Source: Cladobotryum mycophilum (lineage: Eukaryota; Ascomycota; Sordariomycetes; Hypocreales; Hypocreaceae). From it: 64,000 nucleotides of DNA. Under the pieces are notes generated by a model. It saw only the letters and a list, made by a program, of their open reading frames with translations. It ran no database searches and had not been told where the DNA came from. The position numbers and the translations under genes were made by a program. The stretch is from the NCBI GenBank assembly GCA_036429605.1, contig CM071590.1, positions 868,001 through 932,000 on the forward strand. Reading direction: 5' to 3'. Below are positions 33,834 through 45,181 of this stretch, piece after piece; the first letter of the stretch is position 1; the number at the start of each line of letters is the position of its first letter.

Positions 33834-36800
33834 GATGATTGCTTGAATGGCTGATTGTATGGATGGTGTTACTGTTGATTGTGCTTATGGTTGTGTTTCC
33901 CTTTGTTGTAGCCGAGAGTGGAGGTTGTTCGTGAATCAGGTGTGGACTAGGATTGGAGTGTGTCAAGGTCTTGGAAGTTACACCACGACGATAACCGAGA
34001 GCTCGATGAAGTGCGTGCGTGCGAACAAAAAAAGAAAAGAGGAGAGAGAGGAGAGAGAGGAACAATTCAAGTGAGTGAATGTGAATGTGAATGAGATTGT
34101 GCAATGACACAAAATTAAGGTGAGGAGGAGGAAAAGATTGGCAGACGCTCTTACACGTGTACGCCAAACGATTGGAGAAGGAAGTCACAAGACAAGAAAG
34201 ATGCAGGAATGATGAACAAATGAAAGAACGATCAACGAGGCGAAAGAGCAGGGGAGGGGGAAGGCATTGGATAAATTAAATACAAAAAGAGAGAAAGAGC
34301 GAGAGGATCATCTCCTGAACTGGGAAGTAAGAACTGGGGAAGTGAAATGGGCGTGTGGTGTGTGTGTGTGTGAACAAGCAAGTGACCCCGTCCATCAGTG
34401 GAGAATCCACATATTAGCCAAGCAAGACCAGGTTTCCATGTACATACCAGGTACTTGTACCGAAACAACGCACACTCCACCACAGCCTGATGGAGTCTGT
34501 CTGTCTGTCTTGTTGTCTTGGACCCAAGGAAACGTCTATTCCTGCATCCCCAATCCCTGTTCGAAGGAATACCTTAGTACATAGAAGCAACAGAGCAGAG
34601 TAGCAGAGCAAACAACAAGTTCGCTTGCTTTCTTTCTTCCTTTCTTTCTTTACCGCGCCCTTTTGACTAGCACACTAAACAGGGGACCCGCACCGCACCA
34701 ATGCAGGGGTCTATATTTGGTGGTGGTGTGCAAAAAGCCCTTCTTCCCGCCGTGCCGCTGGAAAATAAACGGTATCTGTCGAACCATTGGACCAAGTAGT
34801 GTTACAGGCTTCATCCATCTGAAACACACACACATGTACATACACACATGTTCTCTTTCTTTCCTTTTTTTTTCTTTTCCCCAGAGAGGGAAGGGGGAGC
34901 ATGACAATGCGAGACAGGGTTGTATCATCTGGAGTATCAACCCACAAGCCATGTGTGAGAAAATGTGCTGACGTGCAGGACTATTGCATTGATTTGGGGG
35001 TCGGTCTTTTTGAGGAGAGAGGAGAATAAAGTTCCTTTGCGTGCACACTCACTCAGCAGATGGACATGATAAGTAATCAAGGGGGAAAAGACCACTTCAC
35101 TGCATAGCGCTGAGAAGAGGGCTTGCTTGTGGCTTGCCTCTCTTCCGTTTCACAGTTCAAACCCCCCACTTGTACTCAGTACTCTGTACGTAATCAATAT
35201 TCCATCCAGTCAGAGTCTCCCATCAAACAGAAATTTTTCTTCTTCCTCTTGTTCCTTCTTCTTTTTCCAGCCTGGCTGAGTCATCTTGGGGCAGTGCTTA
35301 CTGGCTTGTCTCTTGCTTGCCTCTACCTACAACAAGTACAAGTATGTTTCTGCACGTTGGCGGCTCAACAAGAGCGAAAGTGGGCAGCAGTAATACGAGG
35401 TAGCATCCAATCGAACCCTGCAGAAAAGGAAATACAGGTACATGTACATTAATAGAAGCCCGTTAATGCAAGGCCGGCAATCGTTTTTTTGTCTCTGAAG
35501 GCCCTGCATGCAGGCATGCCCATGGTAAGCACAGAGGAGAGGAGTACTCTGGGGGAAGAGAAGTGACTCCAAAAACAACAAGCGAAGCAACATATGTCTC
35601 GATTCAGCTTGGCGACTTGAGAAAAAAGCCAAGTGCAAATAAGCATTTTGCCAAAAACTCTTCCCTACTCCTTTTGTTCCCCTCCATTCCAAGCCCCGGC
35701 TCCTCCCGCCACGTTTGGGAAGAAAAATCTCCTCTTTTTTCTTCTTTCTTGTTCATTTAGGTGAGGCAATTTGCCCAAGGGATGGTGAGGGAGGAGAGGA
35801 GGAGGGGGTTTGTCTATCCTCAAGTGTGTGGGCCACTCGTTCGTCACTTTACCACCCATGGGTATGGGTATGGGGAGTGGGCTTCAGAGGTGGTCCTTGA
35901 CGCTGAATGCATTACCGAGGAGTATCAAAACGTGGTCATCTTGTAAAAAAAAAAAAAAAAAAAACTTGCAAGAGATCCTTGTAATTCTCCTCACACGATT
36001 GTCATTTGTTTGTATTTTACTTCGTACTTTTCAACAATAATATTTTGTTACCTTGGATAGTGAGTGAGAAAGCAAGGCTGTATAGAATGTCATAAAACGA
36101 CCTCGGAATACACACAGTCTGATTGGAAGATGGATCCATGGATGGACGACGGATCCAAATCCTTGTTTGTTGACATGTCCACTGTTACCATAGGTACTCT
36201 CCCCTATACGTTAGTGGATTCCACCGTGGCAATGCCCAAGCTACAGCACCTACAGTGGACCATCCATTGACCAACAATTCGGTCCAATCCATCCTCATCA
36301 ACCGACTCATGTCAAATGCCGTCCAGTGGGAATCTATTATTACCAACAAGCTTTCTCCAAGGGGGCGGTCAATCCCAACTCTCACCCAATAACCTCCCTC
36401 TCTCGGTGATGCGATCCGATCCCAATTTTTCTTGTCTCTTCCAGCCTCATGCATGGTCGTCTCTACCGATGGTCTACCGAGGGGCAGTGCATGCAATCTT
36501 GCCAGCAACGTTGCCTTGTGGGAAAAGGTCTGTTTGCTGACTTCATCTCGGACATGCCCAATCTGGGGTGCACCTAATTATATCACCCGTGCCTTGCTTT
36601 TACTTGTACAAGTACTTTCCACACTGGGCAACTCAACTTCAACGATCGATACACGGAGGAGATGGGAACAAAGGTAGTAAACATACAATTCACCTGAATC
36701 AATATTTCTAAATGCATTCAACGAGACACATCCATTACATGATTGCATTGCCACGTCCACCTAGAACCAACAACCACCTCTTGTTTTAACAAGGGTTGGA

Positions 36801-38152
36801 TCAAGCAACACGATGCACTCACACCGACACAACAAACAACAACATCAAAACCCAACCTACCCAAGCTAGCCATCCAACTCTGCATCTCTGAGTCCCATCC
36901 AAGATCACGTCTCTCTGACTCAAACATGAGCATGCACTTTTACAGCCACCTGCTCCATCTGCCAAGAGAGAGAGAGAAGAAAAATAAACCTCCATGGCGC
37001 TGGAGATAGCAGACAGACAGCCTAAGTGTAAGACGTGATTTCTCTTGTTTTTTCACTCAACTTCTTTCATCCCTCCTGATTTCGTTCGTCTCTGTAAATG
37101 TCACTTGTTTCTCTATACTATTTTATTTTATCCATCTCACTTCATCATCACCGCCCGGCACTTGTTCATCTACCTACGTAGCAACCCATCTTCATATACC
37201 TACTTACCTAGGTAGGCTCTAATCCAATGATTTTCCCCCACGCGTGTACCTACTAAATGCGGACATATAGAGAACTTCCCTAATCGTCGACATGCATCAC
37301 TACAAGGTCACGATACTCAATGCATGAATGCATCAAGCCAAGCCACCCTGCTCGGCGCCCTTACGTCAAGCCCTACAACATCAGGCTCTGATGCATACCG
37401 TCCACACATCACCACGTATTCAGTCGCTGCATGTTGCTTCGCACCTTGATGGCTAGAATTGGACATGTTGAACATGTCATTGTCCATTTCCAATGTAGTC
37501 GATATGCAATGCAAGCCTCTGGGCTGCAGCAAGGACGTGTCCATTGTGACATCTCGCTCCAACCAACCACACAACAACCAACGCAGCAGCGCCTTGGCCC
37601 TCGACAGCAAAGACCACATGTTGTTAGTGCCAACATCACATATCAGAAACACGTTTTGCTCCTGAAAAGAAAAAACCTAGAGGATTAAAATCTACCCCCT
37701 AGCCAAAGCAGATCCGCTTCCGGTATAACAAAAGATGGTCATATAAAAGTAAATACTTGTATGTGCAGGGGAATCTCGTATCAAAACCAACCATATATCC
37801 AAGAAGCCTTGCAGGCCGTAGTGCCCGATGGGATGCGTCCCCCTTTCAATCCATGTCCACTGAGCCCTGAGCCTTTCAACACACTCCACACCAAATCCAC
37901 CCCTCACCATGCATTCATTGCTCATCTATATGCGATTGCCCCACACTAGATATCCAATATTCTCCAGAGCAGTTCAAGTCATGCCTATTATAAGGATTAA
38001 ACATGTATCAAATCGCCTCATCGCTTCTGCTGATATCATCCATTCATGCAATGCCGGCTACGCCATCACCGTAGCGACCAGAAAGCAAGTCGTTAATGTT
38101 CATTTATGGAACCCCCCAATGAGTTCATATCAAACCATCACCCTGGCTCATC
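33834..38152. other. 4.3-kb gene-free region with low-complexity tracts
   Basis: No ORF here has recognisable content. The first ~350 bp next to 33834 are GA- and CT-rich and probably form the anion-channel 5' leader. GT/TG runs occur near 34354-34372, TCTG repeats near 34496-34510, CT-rich tracts near 34620-34650, and a 20-A run at 35945-35964. No tRNA or transposon end was found. The last part should be the 3' UTR of the membrane protein at 38153. Confidence 0.4.
35945..35964. repeat. Poly(A) tract
   Basis: An uninterrupted run of 20 A residues in non-coding DNA. It could be a simple repeat or the tail of an old retroposed copy; no target-site duplication is evident. Confidence 0.9.
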
Positions 38153-39022
38153 TCAAGAGGCAGGGTTCGCCGGAAGCTCAACGGCATTATAAGGTTTAGG
38201 GTGCTGCCCTGGAAGCTCTGTCGGATGCGAGTTACTCCCCTGGAGCTCTGAAAGCGCCGAACCCTGCTTCTCCTTATCCGCGACAGTAGTGCGTTTCCTT
38301 CTCCACCAGAAAAAGGCGCCAGCAAGCAATCCTAGAACCACAATAGGTACGACGACTCCAATGGCAATCTTTGCGCCCTCTGACATGCCCGAGGAGCCGC
38401 CAGAGTTTGGATCGGAACCATTCTTGTTCGTTGTCGTTGGCGTGGAACCAATCTTGGACTTTGTGCCTAGCCCTTTGGTCTTGGTCGTCTCCAAGTCGGT
38501 GGCCTCGTAGACCATGCGAATTCCATAAGCGTTCAAACCACCAGGCGCAGTAAAACCTATTGTCGGCGTGCTCGTAACACCATTCTGACTCATCGTCATC
38601 GGCAACGACGTTCCCTTCCCGCCCGGCGCGATCCACGTGCAAAACAGCGTCGACCACACAGAATGCAGCGTCTTTGTGTCGACGCACGAAAGCGCAATAT
38701 TATCGGCGACTGTAGGGCAGCAGGTCACAGTCGTTATGCTAGGTACACCGGTGTTGTCATGGCAAGCGCTGACATATCCAGAAGGACAAATCAAGCCGGG
38801 AGAAAAGTATGATTTTGGATTTGGGTCGAAGCCGTCAGGTAAGCAGGTCGTGGCGAAATCGACACCGGAAAGGAAGTTGGAGGCATAAAGGCCAGTACAA
38901 TCGCCTGGGCCTTTGAATGTGGTCGTGAGAGGGTTGTGAGGGAACGACGTTATAACCGCATTCGCGCTCGCGGTAACAGGTGACCCAACCGACGTTACTT
39001 TTCCGACCGTGAGTGAAGCCAT
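38153..39022 (-). CDS. Single-pass membrane protein with cysteine-rich ectodomain (289 aa)
   Basis: A single-exon ORF from a clear ATG. The N-terminal ~175 residues contain eight cysteines (42, 60, 79, 87, 101, 102, 113, 128) with SPGLICPSGYVSAC, TVTCCPTVADNIALSC and VWSTLFCTWIAP. A Thr/Ser/Gly-rich stalk (about 180-215) leads to one membrane helix at residues 218-240, followed by WWRRKR and a ~50-residue polar tail. This layout recurs in a large filamentous-fungal family of unknown function that looks like cell-wall or surface sensors (short C-tail, stalk, small ectodomain). No N-terminal signal peptide is visible, unusual for a type I protein, so the helix may act as a signal anchor or a 5' exon may be missing. 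A sensor role is inference only. Confidence 0.75.
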   Translation of the reverse strand: MASLTVGKVTSVGSPVTASANAVITSFPHNPLTTTFKGPGDCTGLYASNFLSGVDFATTCLPDGFDPNPKSYFSPGLICPSGYVSACHDNTGVPSITTVTCCPTVADNIALSCVDTKTLHSVWSTLFCTWIAPGGKGTSLPMTMSQNGVTSTPTIGFTAPGGLNAYGIRMVYEATDLETTKTKGLGTKSKIGSTPTTTNKNGSDPNSGGSSGMSEGAKIAIGVVVPIVVLGLLAGAFFWWRRKRTTVADKEKQGSALSELQGSNSHPTELPGQHPKPYNAVELPANPAS

Positions 39023-40159
39023 TATCGCGATTTATCGTCTTGTTGGTCCGCGAACGTGAGATGAGTCGCAGAGCTCTTTCGCGAACACGTCAGGGAACAC
39101 GGAAACTCCATAGCGTCAGAGGGACCGGAGACCAGGCATATTTTATTATTGCATCCTGCCCTCACGCCTCCTCCCACTGGCCCATCCATCATACCCAGCG
39201 GAGTTGGGGCATTGTAGTGATCGTCTCAACTTTTCCGCCATCTAGGCAAAGCGGCGACTTCAAGCGTGCAGGCCAGCACCACAGCTACTCTCAGCTGAGC
39301 CAATGAGACGAAGCGTCTCCAAAGGGGGCAATTCATGACCTTGACAAGGTCATCCCCAGTTTAGCAGCATCAAAAACAGCATCCTTGAGCGTCTCTGGGC
39401 GGCTACCGGCAATATCGGCTGGTTCAACGAGGAGTTTGACACAGCCCCCGGGCGACTAGTTTGCAGCCTGCGAAGCCTTGGAGGTCAAGTCTAGCAAATT
39501 CGAATGAGCAGCCGGAATGCTGAGCGCCAGTGACGCGGAGACGGCGCCGCCACTTGGCAGGGCTGGAGTTTTGGCGCCAATTTAAGCGATCCTTCGTCTC
39601 TGAACTCGGAGGGCCAGAGAGCGATGGCCGATAGTGAGTTCATTCTATGGATGTCAGAAATTGAGATGCTTGGTTAAGACATTGTGGGATTGTAAGGAGA
39701 GATGTTCTGGAGAGACATTCTCGAATGGATGTTTGTGTGGTATGGTTGGCCTCTCTCTCGTGACTTCCGTTCCCTGCGTAGAAGTCGACGACCCACTCAA
39801 ATAGTCATGTGCATATATAACAGCCCTTATCATATATGCTTCATCATCGATTTCATGGCATCAGATATTGTTTGAGTTTAAATGATAAAATGAATTGGAT
39901 AATCATTTCTTGAATTTGTAGTGACATTCTCACGTTTTCCGAATTCTTCCATGTATGTTCATCTGTGGCTTGTGCTATCCCTTCGTCTAGCAATCGCCGC
40001 TGATTGGCTAGTTTGAGACTCCAGCACATTCACCAGCCACACCTACCTCTCCACCACCACCTCATCGCCAGAGCGTCGCCTTGTCTGGCTCAGTCAAGCC
40101 TCTTCTCATAGCCACATCCATCTTGGAGGAATACGTTCATTGGCAAAATCTCATCCAAG
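39023..40159. other. Divergent intergenic region with one coding-like shard
   Basis: About 1.1 kb between divergently transcribed genes, expected to hold both promoters. On the plus strand, 39365-39492 reads without stops as a segment containing LERLWAATGNIGWFNEEFDT, which looks protein-like but lacks a start and ends at TAG. I do not recognise it; it may be a relic. The stretch 40020-40090 is CA- and CT-rich, fitting a leader of the Mediator gene. Confidence 0.4.
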
Positions 40160-40893
40160 ATGGACCGCTCACAGCCTGCATCGTCCAATCTGATGGGTAA
40201 GTTCATTTAGTTATTGGGATCTTTAGCTCAGTCACGGAATAGTTCTAGTTTTTCATGTCATCAAGAGCTTGATCAATGCATGCTCAGGGACAAAGCCCGC
40301 CGCTCATTACCAACTTCATGATATCGATCCCCTCAAGCCATGCCATGACAATACTACTGTACACCTATTTACAAGAAATGTAACTAAACCCTCTTCCAGA
40401 CATCCACAATCGACTCGTCGCCGATATCCTTACCCGATACCGCGCCCTCATGATGCTCGCCACCGTCCAGGCCGAAGGAGAGCGCAACAACGCCAACCCC
40501 GAAGCCATGTCCGTAACCGGCATCTCCATGAAGATGGAGTTCGACGGCATGGTACAGTCAACCCCCTCCTTTCTATCCTCCAGTTTACCAGTTTGCTGAC
40601 ATTTTTCGCAGTACTCCTCCATCAAAGAGTTCCTCACCCTCTCACGCAAAATCAAGGAGCTATGGGTCTTTGGCCACCTAGGAAAGGAGGACATTGATCG
40701 GAAAGCAAAAGAGGAGCAGTTAGAACGCGACGTATCGCAGGTCTCTGAGATGTTGAACCAGCTTGATAGCGTCAAGATGAAGAACCTCGCTGAGGCGAAC
40801 GGCGGCACGTGGCAACCTCTTGTGAAAGAAGACCCTGAACAAGCTACTCAAGCTGCAGCTCCACCAGCGGCTGCTGGTTCTGCGGGGCGATAG
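40160..40893 (+). CDS. med22: Mediator complex subunit 22 (Med22/Srb6)
   Basis: Exons are 40160-40196, 40400-40551 and 40612-40893, with introns of 203 bp (phase 1; GTAAGT, branch ctaac/taactaaac, CAG) and 60 bp (phase 0). The product is 156 residues. The conserved Med22 block is LMDIHNRLVADILTRYRALM near the N-terminus, followed by a helix around MKMEFDGMYSSIKEFLTLSR, KIKELWVFGHLGK and a C-terminal coiled region (LERDVSQVSEMLNQLDSVKM). The tail is Ala/Pro-rich. Med22 is a head-module subunit of Mediator, pairing with Med11 and contacting RNA polymerase II in the nucleus. Length fits fungal Med22. The first coding exon is only 37 nt, which simple ORF searches miss. It is convergent with pus1, 216 bp away. 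Confidence 0.9.
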
Positions 40894-41109
40894 GTCATCG
40901 TTTTTATGCTTTGCATGTCATTCATGGCGTTTAGGATGGGTTGGGAGAGGATTGTAATCAAGAGGTATAGATACCCATACATGTCACATCATACTTTGCA
41001 GAATATCACATCTTACGTCTTAGTCTAACATTTCTCATACCAACGGATCTATTCTCCCTAATACAAGTCTCCCTAATGCAAGTCTTGCTCTGTATAGGTC
41101 TGATCTGGT

Positions 41110-43033
41110 TTAACCTTCTCCACCCTCAGGGTCCTCCTCGTCCCCATCTCCAAGCGCTTTATCAACGTCCGCAGCAGTCTTCGGGCCTTGGCCGTTGCTT
41201 ATGTTTGCGACCTTCATACCTCCAGCCGTTAGCCAAAGGAAATGATTTGACTTGAACTGATCAATCTGGCTGAAGAAACCATGGAAACTATTTCAAGTTA
41301 GCAGCTGTATACGACAGGCAATAGAGTCATTACTCACGAATTCTCCTTCTCCTCGACAGTGAAAATACGAGAATAAATCTCCTTTTCTTTAAATTCCTCT
41401 AGCTTCTCCTCATACTTGTCAAAGTCAATCTCCTCTCGTTGGAGGGCCTCTCTGGCTCTCCTGTTGTAGTTCTCAAAAACAGGTCGCTCAAGCAACAACC
41501 CCAGACCGGGCATCTTGGGAATAGCCATCTTTGTGCGGCCATAACTCTCGTCGATGCGATCTACGGTTGTACCACAACGCGCCACCAATGTAGCCAGTCC
41601 GACCATCTTACGAATCTGGTGCATCATGAAGCTTTGGCCATGCACCTTGAGCGACAGCCACTCTGTGTCGCCAATGATGACGGGCTTGGGGTTCACAAGG
41701 AAGGATTTGATGTGTCGTTTTGAAGAGGGATCCGAGAATGACTTTTGGACAGTGTAGTTGTGGAAGTTGTTTGTTCCCTCATATTTGGAAAGGGCAGCCT
41801 GAAGTCGTTGCAGACGTTCTGGGGTAACGCGATAACGACGCTTGGCGGCAACATAGGCTGCTTTGATCTCTTTCAAAGCAAGTTCCACTGGCGTAAGTTC
41901 GCGACGTTTAGGCTTGGTTGGCTCGGAGGTTTCTTCCTGTTGTTCTTGAGCTTCTTCGTTGACTTTCTCCTTGTCAGCCATAGGCGCATCTTCACTCTGA
42001 ACAACAGGCTCCTTGCTCTCGCTCGGTTCTGGCTTGTTTTCGGGCTCTTTGCCCGGTTCGTATGTGTCATCCTCGTTATGCGCATTTGCCAACACAGCCG
42101 CCCTGGTTTCAGGGTCAAGACGATCCAGTATAGGCTTAATATCCTTCTCTTCCACTTCTGCCCAGAAATCTTTGACATCCGCCAGCTTCGCATTGAACTC
42201 CTCCTCGGCGCCGAATTCCTTGTTTATCTCCACAAGCTTTCGGCCGAGGAAACTGTTTGGGTGAGGCGGGAGGAGACAGTAGCTCGGCATCAGGTACTCA
42301 TACCATCGTGAGTCACAGTATTGGTAGCAGTTGTAGCCGTTGTTGGTTCTTTGGATACCCCAGACCCGAATCTGAGCTGGGAGCGCCTCGTTGATCTTGT
42401 CGATAATGTCCTCGTCCTCGATAATAAGCTTCAAGCTAATGACGTTGCCTGCCGCATGGACGCCCTTGTCTGTTCTCGCGCAGCGCGCAAGACTTGACTT
42501 TCTGGGATCATCGGCATTGACCTTGGCAATGGCGCCAGCCTTGATAAAGGCCTGGAAGAGATCCTTCTCGATCGTCTCCTCATCACCGTTCAGTTGCATA
42601 CCCTTGTAGCCTGTACCAGCATAGCCGATCATGACAGCAACCTTGCGCTTCGGCCGTCGCTCCTCTGCGGTAATCTCTTCTTGGGAGAAAGGGTTGGCTT
42701 TGGCGCCTTCTAATGTATCAACCTTCCGGCGCTTGTACTCTCGATAATCATCGTTCTTGGACCGTTTACCACTCTTCTCACGGCTAGAAACTGATCAGCG
42801 CCGTTGGCAAATGCAATAATACCCATGATTGAAATAATGATAACATACCTCCATTCATTGCGGCCCTTATCCTTTCCCTTCCCACCCCTCTTGCCGCGGT
42901 TGTTGTTGGACCTCTTGCCAGCCTCGCCGGCATCGCCAGCGGCGGTGGTTTGAGGGGCATCGCCGCCGGAGGTATTATTGTGTTCTGACATCTTTGCACT
43001 ATTTGCGACAGAAGCCTCGTGGCCTTCTGCCAT
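41110..43033 (-). CDS. pus1: tRNA pseudouridine synthase Pus1
   Basis: Exons are 43033-42849, 42783-41338 and 41287-41110; introns of 65 bp (GTATGT to TAG) and 50 bp (GTGAGT to TAG) are both phase 2. The product is 602 residues. Residues 1-110 are a basic, low-complexity region (RGKRGGKGKDKGR, KRRK), which may direct nuclear import. The TruA-type catalytic core starts at VAVMIGYAGTGYKGMQ. The catalytic Asp167 lies in CARTDKGVHAAGN, and the second half carries GQSFMMHQIRKMVGL. An acidic/Gln-rich insert (roughly residues 290-360) separates the two halves, as in fungal Pus1. The enzyme makes pseudouridine at several tRNA positions and in U2 snRNA. It is divergent from the FIT-family gene and convergent with med22. 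Confidence 0.92.
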
Positions 43034-43677
43034 GCTTGCATTGAGTACGACAAAGGTCGAAAAATGGTTGTTTGATGGTGGAAGATTTTATCTGTCGCAA
43101 CCAGCCTTGCGCATCAGAAATTTGTCCAGCGATCAAGTTCTAGTGGGGCAATTTTCCAAGCTTGGACGCAAGTCCGGGGCAGGCTGCATTAGCCAGATGC
43201 CTACCCTAGAAGAAGAAATCAGTGATGCATGTTCACAAGAAGAGTAGGCTTTGCGAGGTTAACCACCATTGCCAAGAACGTCCATTGTTCACCAATTCCT
43301 TCCTTATTTCTTTCAGAGCATCCTTTTATAAAGAAATGTATCCAAATCCGGCTCGAGCCAATCCCAGCATAGACTGCTAATTTTTTTTATATAAGATCAA
43401 GTCATGTTTCTCTCGTCATGTGCCTTTACCGAGGTTGTTCTCGTGAACAGCCACTTTGACAGCCAAGACACACAAGATACAGCGAGAAGGTTCCAGCGTC
43501 CTGACACTGCCAGATTTCGCTAGTGGCGTTAAACACTTGCTCGACGTCATTGCCGGCTCCCTCCCGCCCATCATCAACACCAAGTTTCTCCCTCCAACAT
43601 CGCGACTTACTTGACCGCATGCGCGCAACTTCAATTCCATAGCTCACGAGCTCGAATAACATCGCCTCACACACTCA
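43034..43677. promoter_or_regulatory. Shared divergent promoter region, pus1 / FIT-family gene
   Basis: 644 bp between two start codons pointing away from each other; both promoters must lie here. No clear TATA box or long repeat was seen apart from a T-run at 43381-43388. Confidence 0.6.
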
Positions 43678-44746
43678 ATGTCAGAAGTCCATCAGCGGAC
43701 AGCCAGCAGGGCACCTCCGCCAGACGCCAGCACCATGGCCTCCGACATCAAGCAGAACCCCTCTTCGACACGGCGCAATTCACCGCATCTCCCTACGCCT
43801 CTCGAGAGAATAGCTCTGGGCCTTTTCCCGCTCATTCTCGTCTTTGGCACTATCTTCTCCGTGCTCTCACCGCACACTCGCTCCGCGCCGTACGATCCCG
43901 TCTCTCAATCCCACCTCCAAGATCCCAGTCTCGCACCGAGCTACTTTGCCCGCAAAAACAACGTCTTCAATGTCTTCTTCGTTAAGCGAGGCTGGGGATG
44001 GACTACATTCGCCTTCGTCTTTGCTCTGCTCATGCATCCCACCGGAAAAACTCCAGCAGAGGTTGTGATGGTGAGGCGTTTCCGCGCAGGCCTGCGGTGG
44101 GTAGCCATTACTGGGTGGTGGTTCTTCGTGACGCAGTGGTGTTTTGGTCCGCCCATCATTGATCGCAGCTTTCGCTGGACGGGCGGGAAGTGCGAATTGG
44201 CACAGCGAGAGGTTATTATGGGAGACCCCACCATGAAAGAGATGTTGACATCTGTGGCGTGTAAAGCGGCTGGTGGGAGATGGAAGGGAGGTCATGACAT
44301 CTCTGGCCACGTCTTCCTCTTGGTCTTGGGCACGGCATTCCTGATGCACGAAGTTGGGTGGCCAGTTATCAGATGGAGTAAATCACAGGCCGAGGAGAGA
44401 TGCGTGGTCATGCCAGACGGTGCGATTAAGAGTGCCAACGTCGAGGCTCATCCGGAAACAGACGAGCAGCCACGAGAGAGTGCGCTAGGAATCGGAGGAA
44501 AGGCAGCGGCGGCCATCATGTCGATGAACTTGTGGATGTTGCTGATGACGGCTATTTACTTTCACACGTGGTTCGAAAAGGTAAGCACCTATTCCGCTTG
44601 AAGTATTCCCCTTGATGAACTTACTGATACTAACATGAATCCAGCTTACGGGACTTTTGACTGCGATTGTAGGAGTGTATGCGGTGTACTATGTGCCTCG
44701 GCTTGTACCGGGATTGAGGCAAATTGTTGGTCTTCCAGGAATATAG
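43678..44746 (+). CDS. SCS3: FIT-family ER acyl-CoA diphosphatase (Scs3/FIT2-like)
   Basis: Exons 43678-44580 and 44645-44746 joined over a 64-bp phase-0 intron (GTAAGC, branch actaac, CAG) give 334 residues. About six membrane helices are visible, starting with ERIALGLFPLILVFGTIFSVL. The FIT hallmark GGHDISGHVFLL contains His211, and a second His296 in IYFHTWFEK near the end of exon 1 completes the catalytic pair known from human FIT2. The family cleaves acyl-CoA to acyl-4'-phosphopantetheine in the ER lumen and supports lipid-droplet formation and phospholipid metabolism; yeast Scs3 and Yft2 are homologues. The ~85-residue spacing between the two histidines is longer than in human FIT2 because of a polar loop. 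A second in-frame ATG 19 codons downstream could also serve as start. Confidence 0.9.
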
Positions 44747-45181
44747 ATGTATAAAGAGAGAGATGGGGATAGAACTGCATCAGGATACAGAAGAATTGTA
44801 AAGTTATGACAAAGGTATACGGTTCGAACAAAGAAAGAATTATTAATGATATCACTTGCACATCCCTTGTCATCTCTACTCCATGATTGTATTGGTGGAA
44901 GAAGCGACTGGAGAGAGGAGTCAACCCAGGCTCTTCTTGATGATATATATCCAAGGATTGATTAATGTTTGCTATTACATACTCGTCATTCCGTCGGGTA
45001 TTTCCATCCCTCCACCATCTTCAGCGTGCACGGACCACAAAATAGCCATGACCTCATCAGCGATATGAGCCGTCCATGACAGTCTCGATCATTCGCGTGA
45101 ATATCTCACTGAGCACATGAGACCTGAGACGCCACTCCCGTTTGCCAAGAAGCCGTTTTGATCATTGAGATTCTACACAAA
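44747..45181 (+). other. Short intergenic region upstream of apa2
   Basis: 435 bp between two tandem genes, expected to carry the 3' UTR of the FIT-family gene and the apa2 promoter. No further feature seen. Confidence 0.5.
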
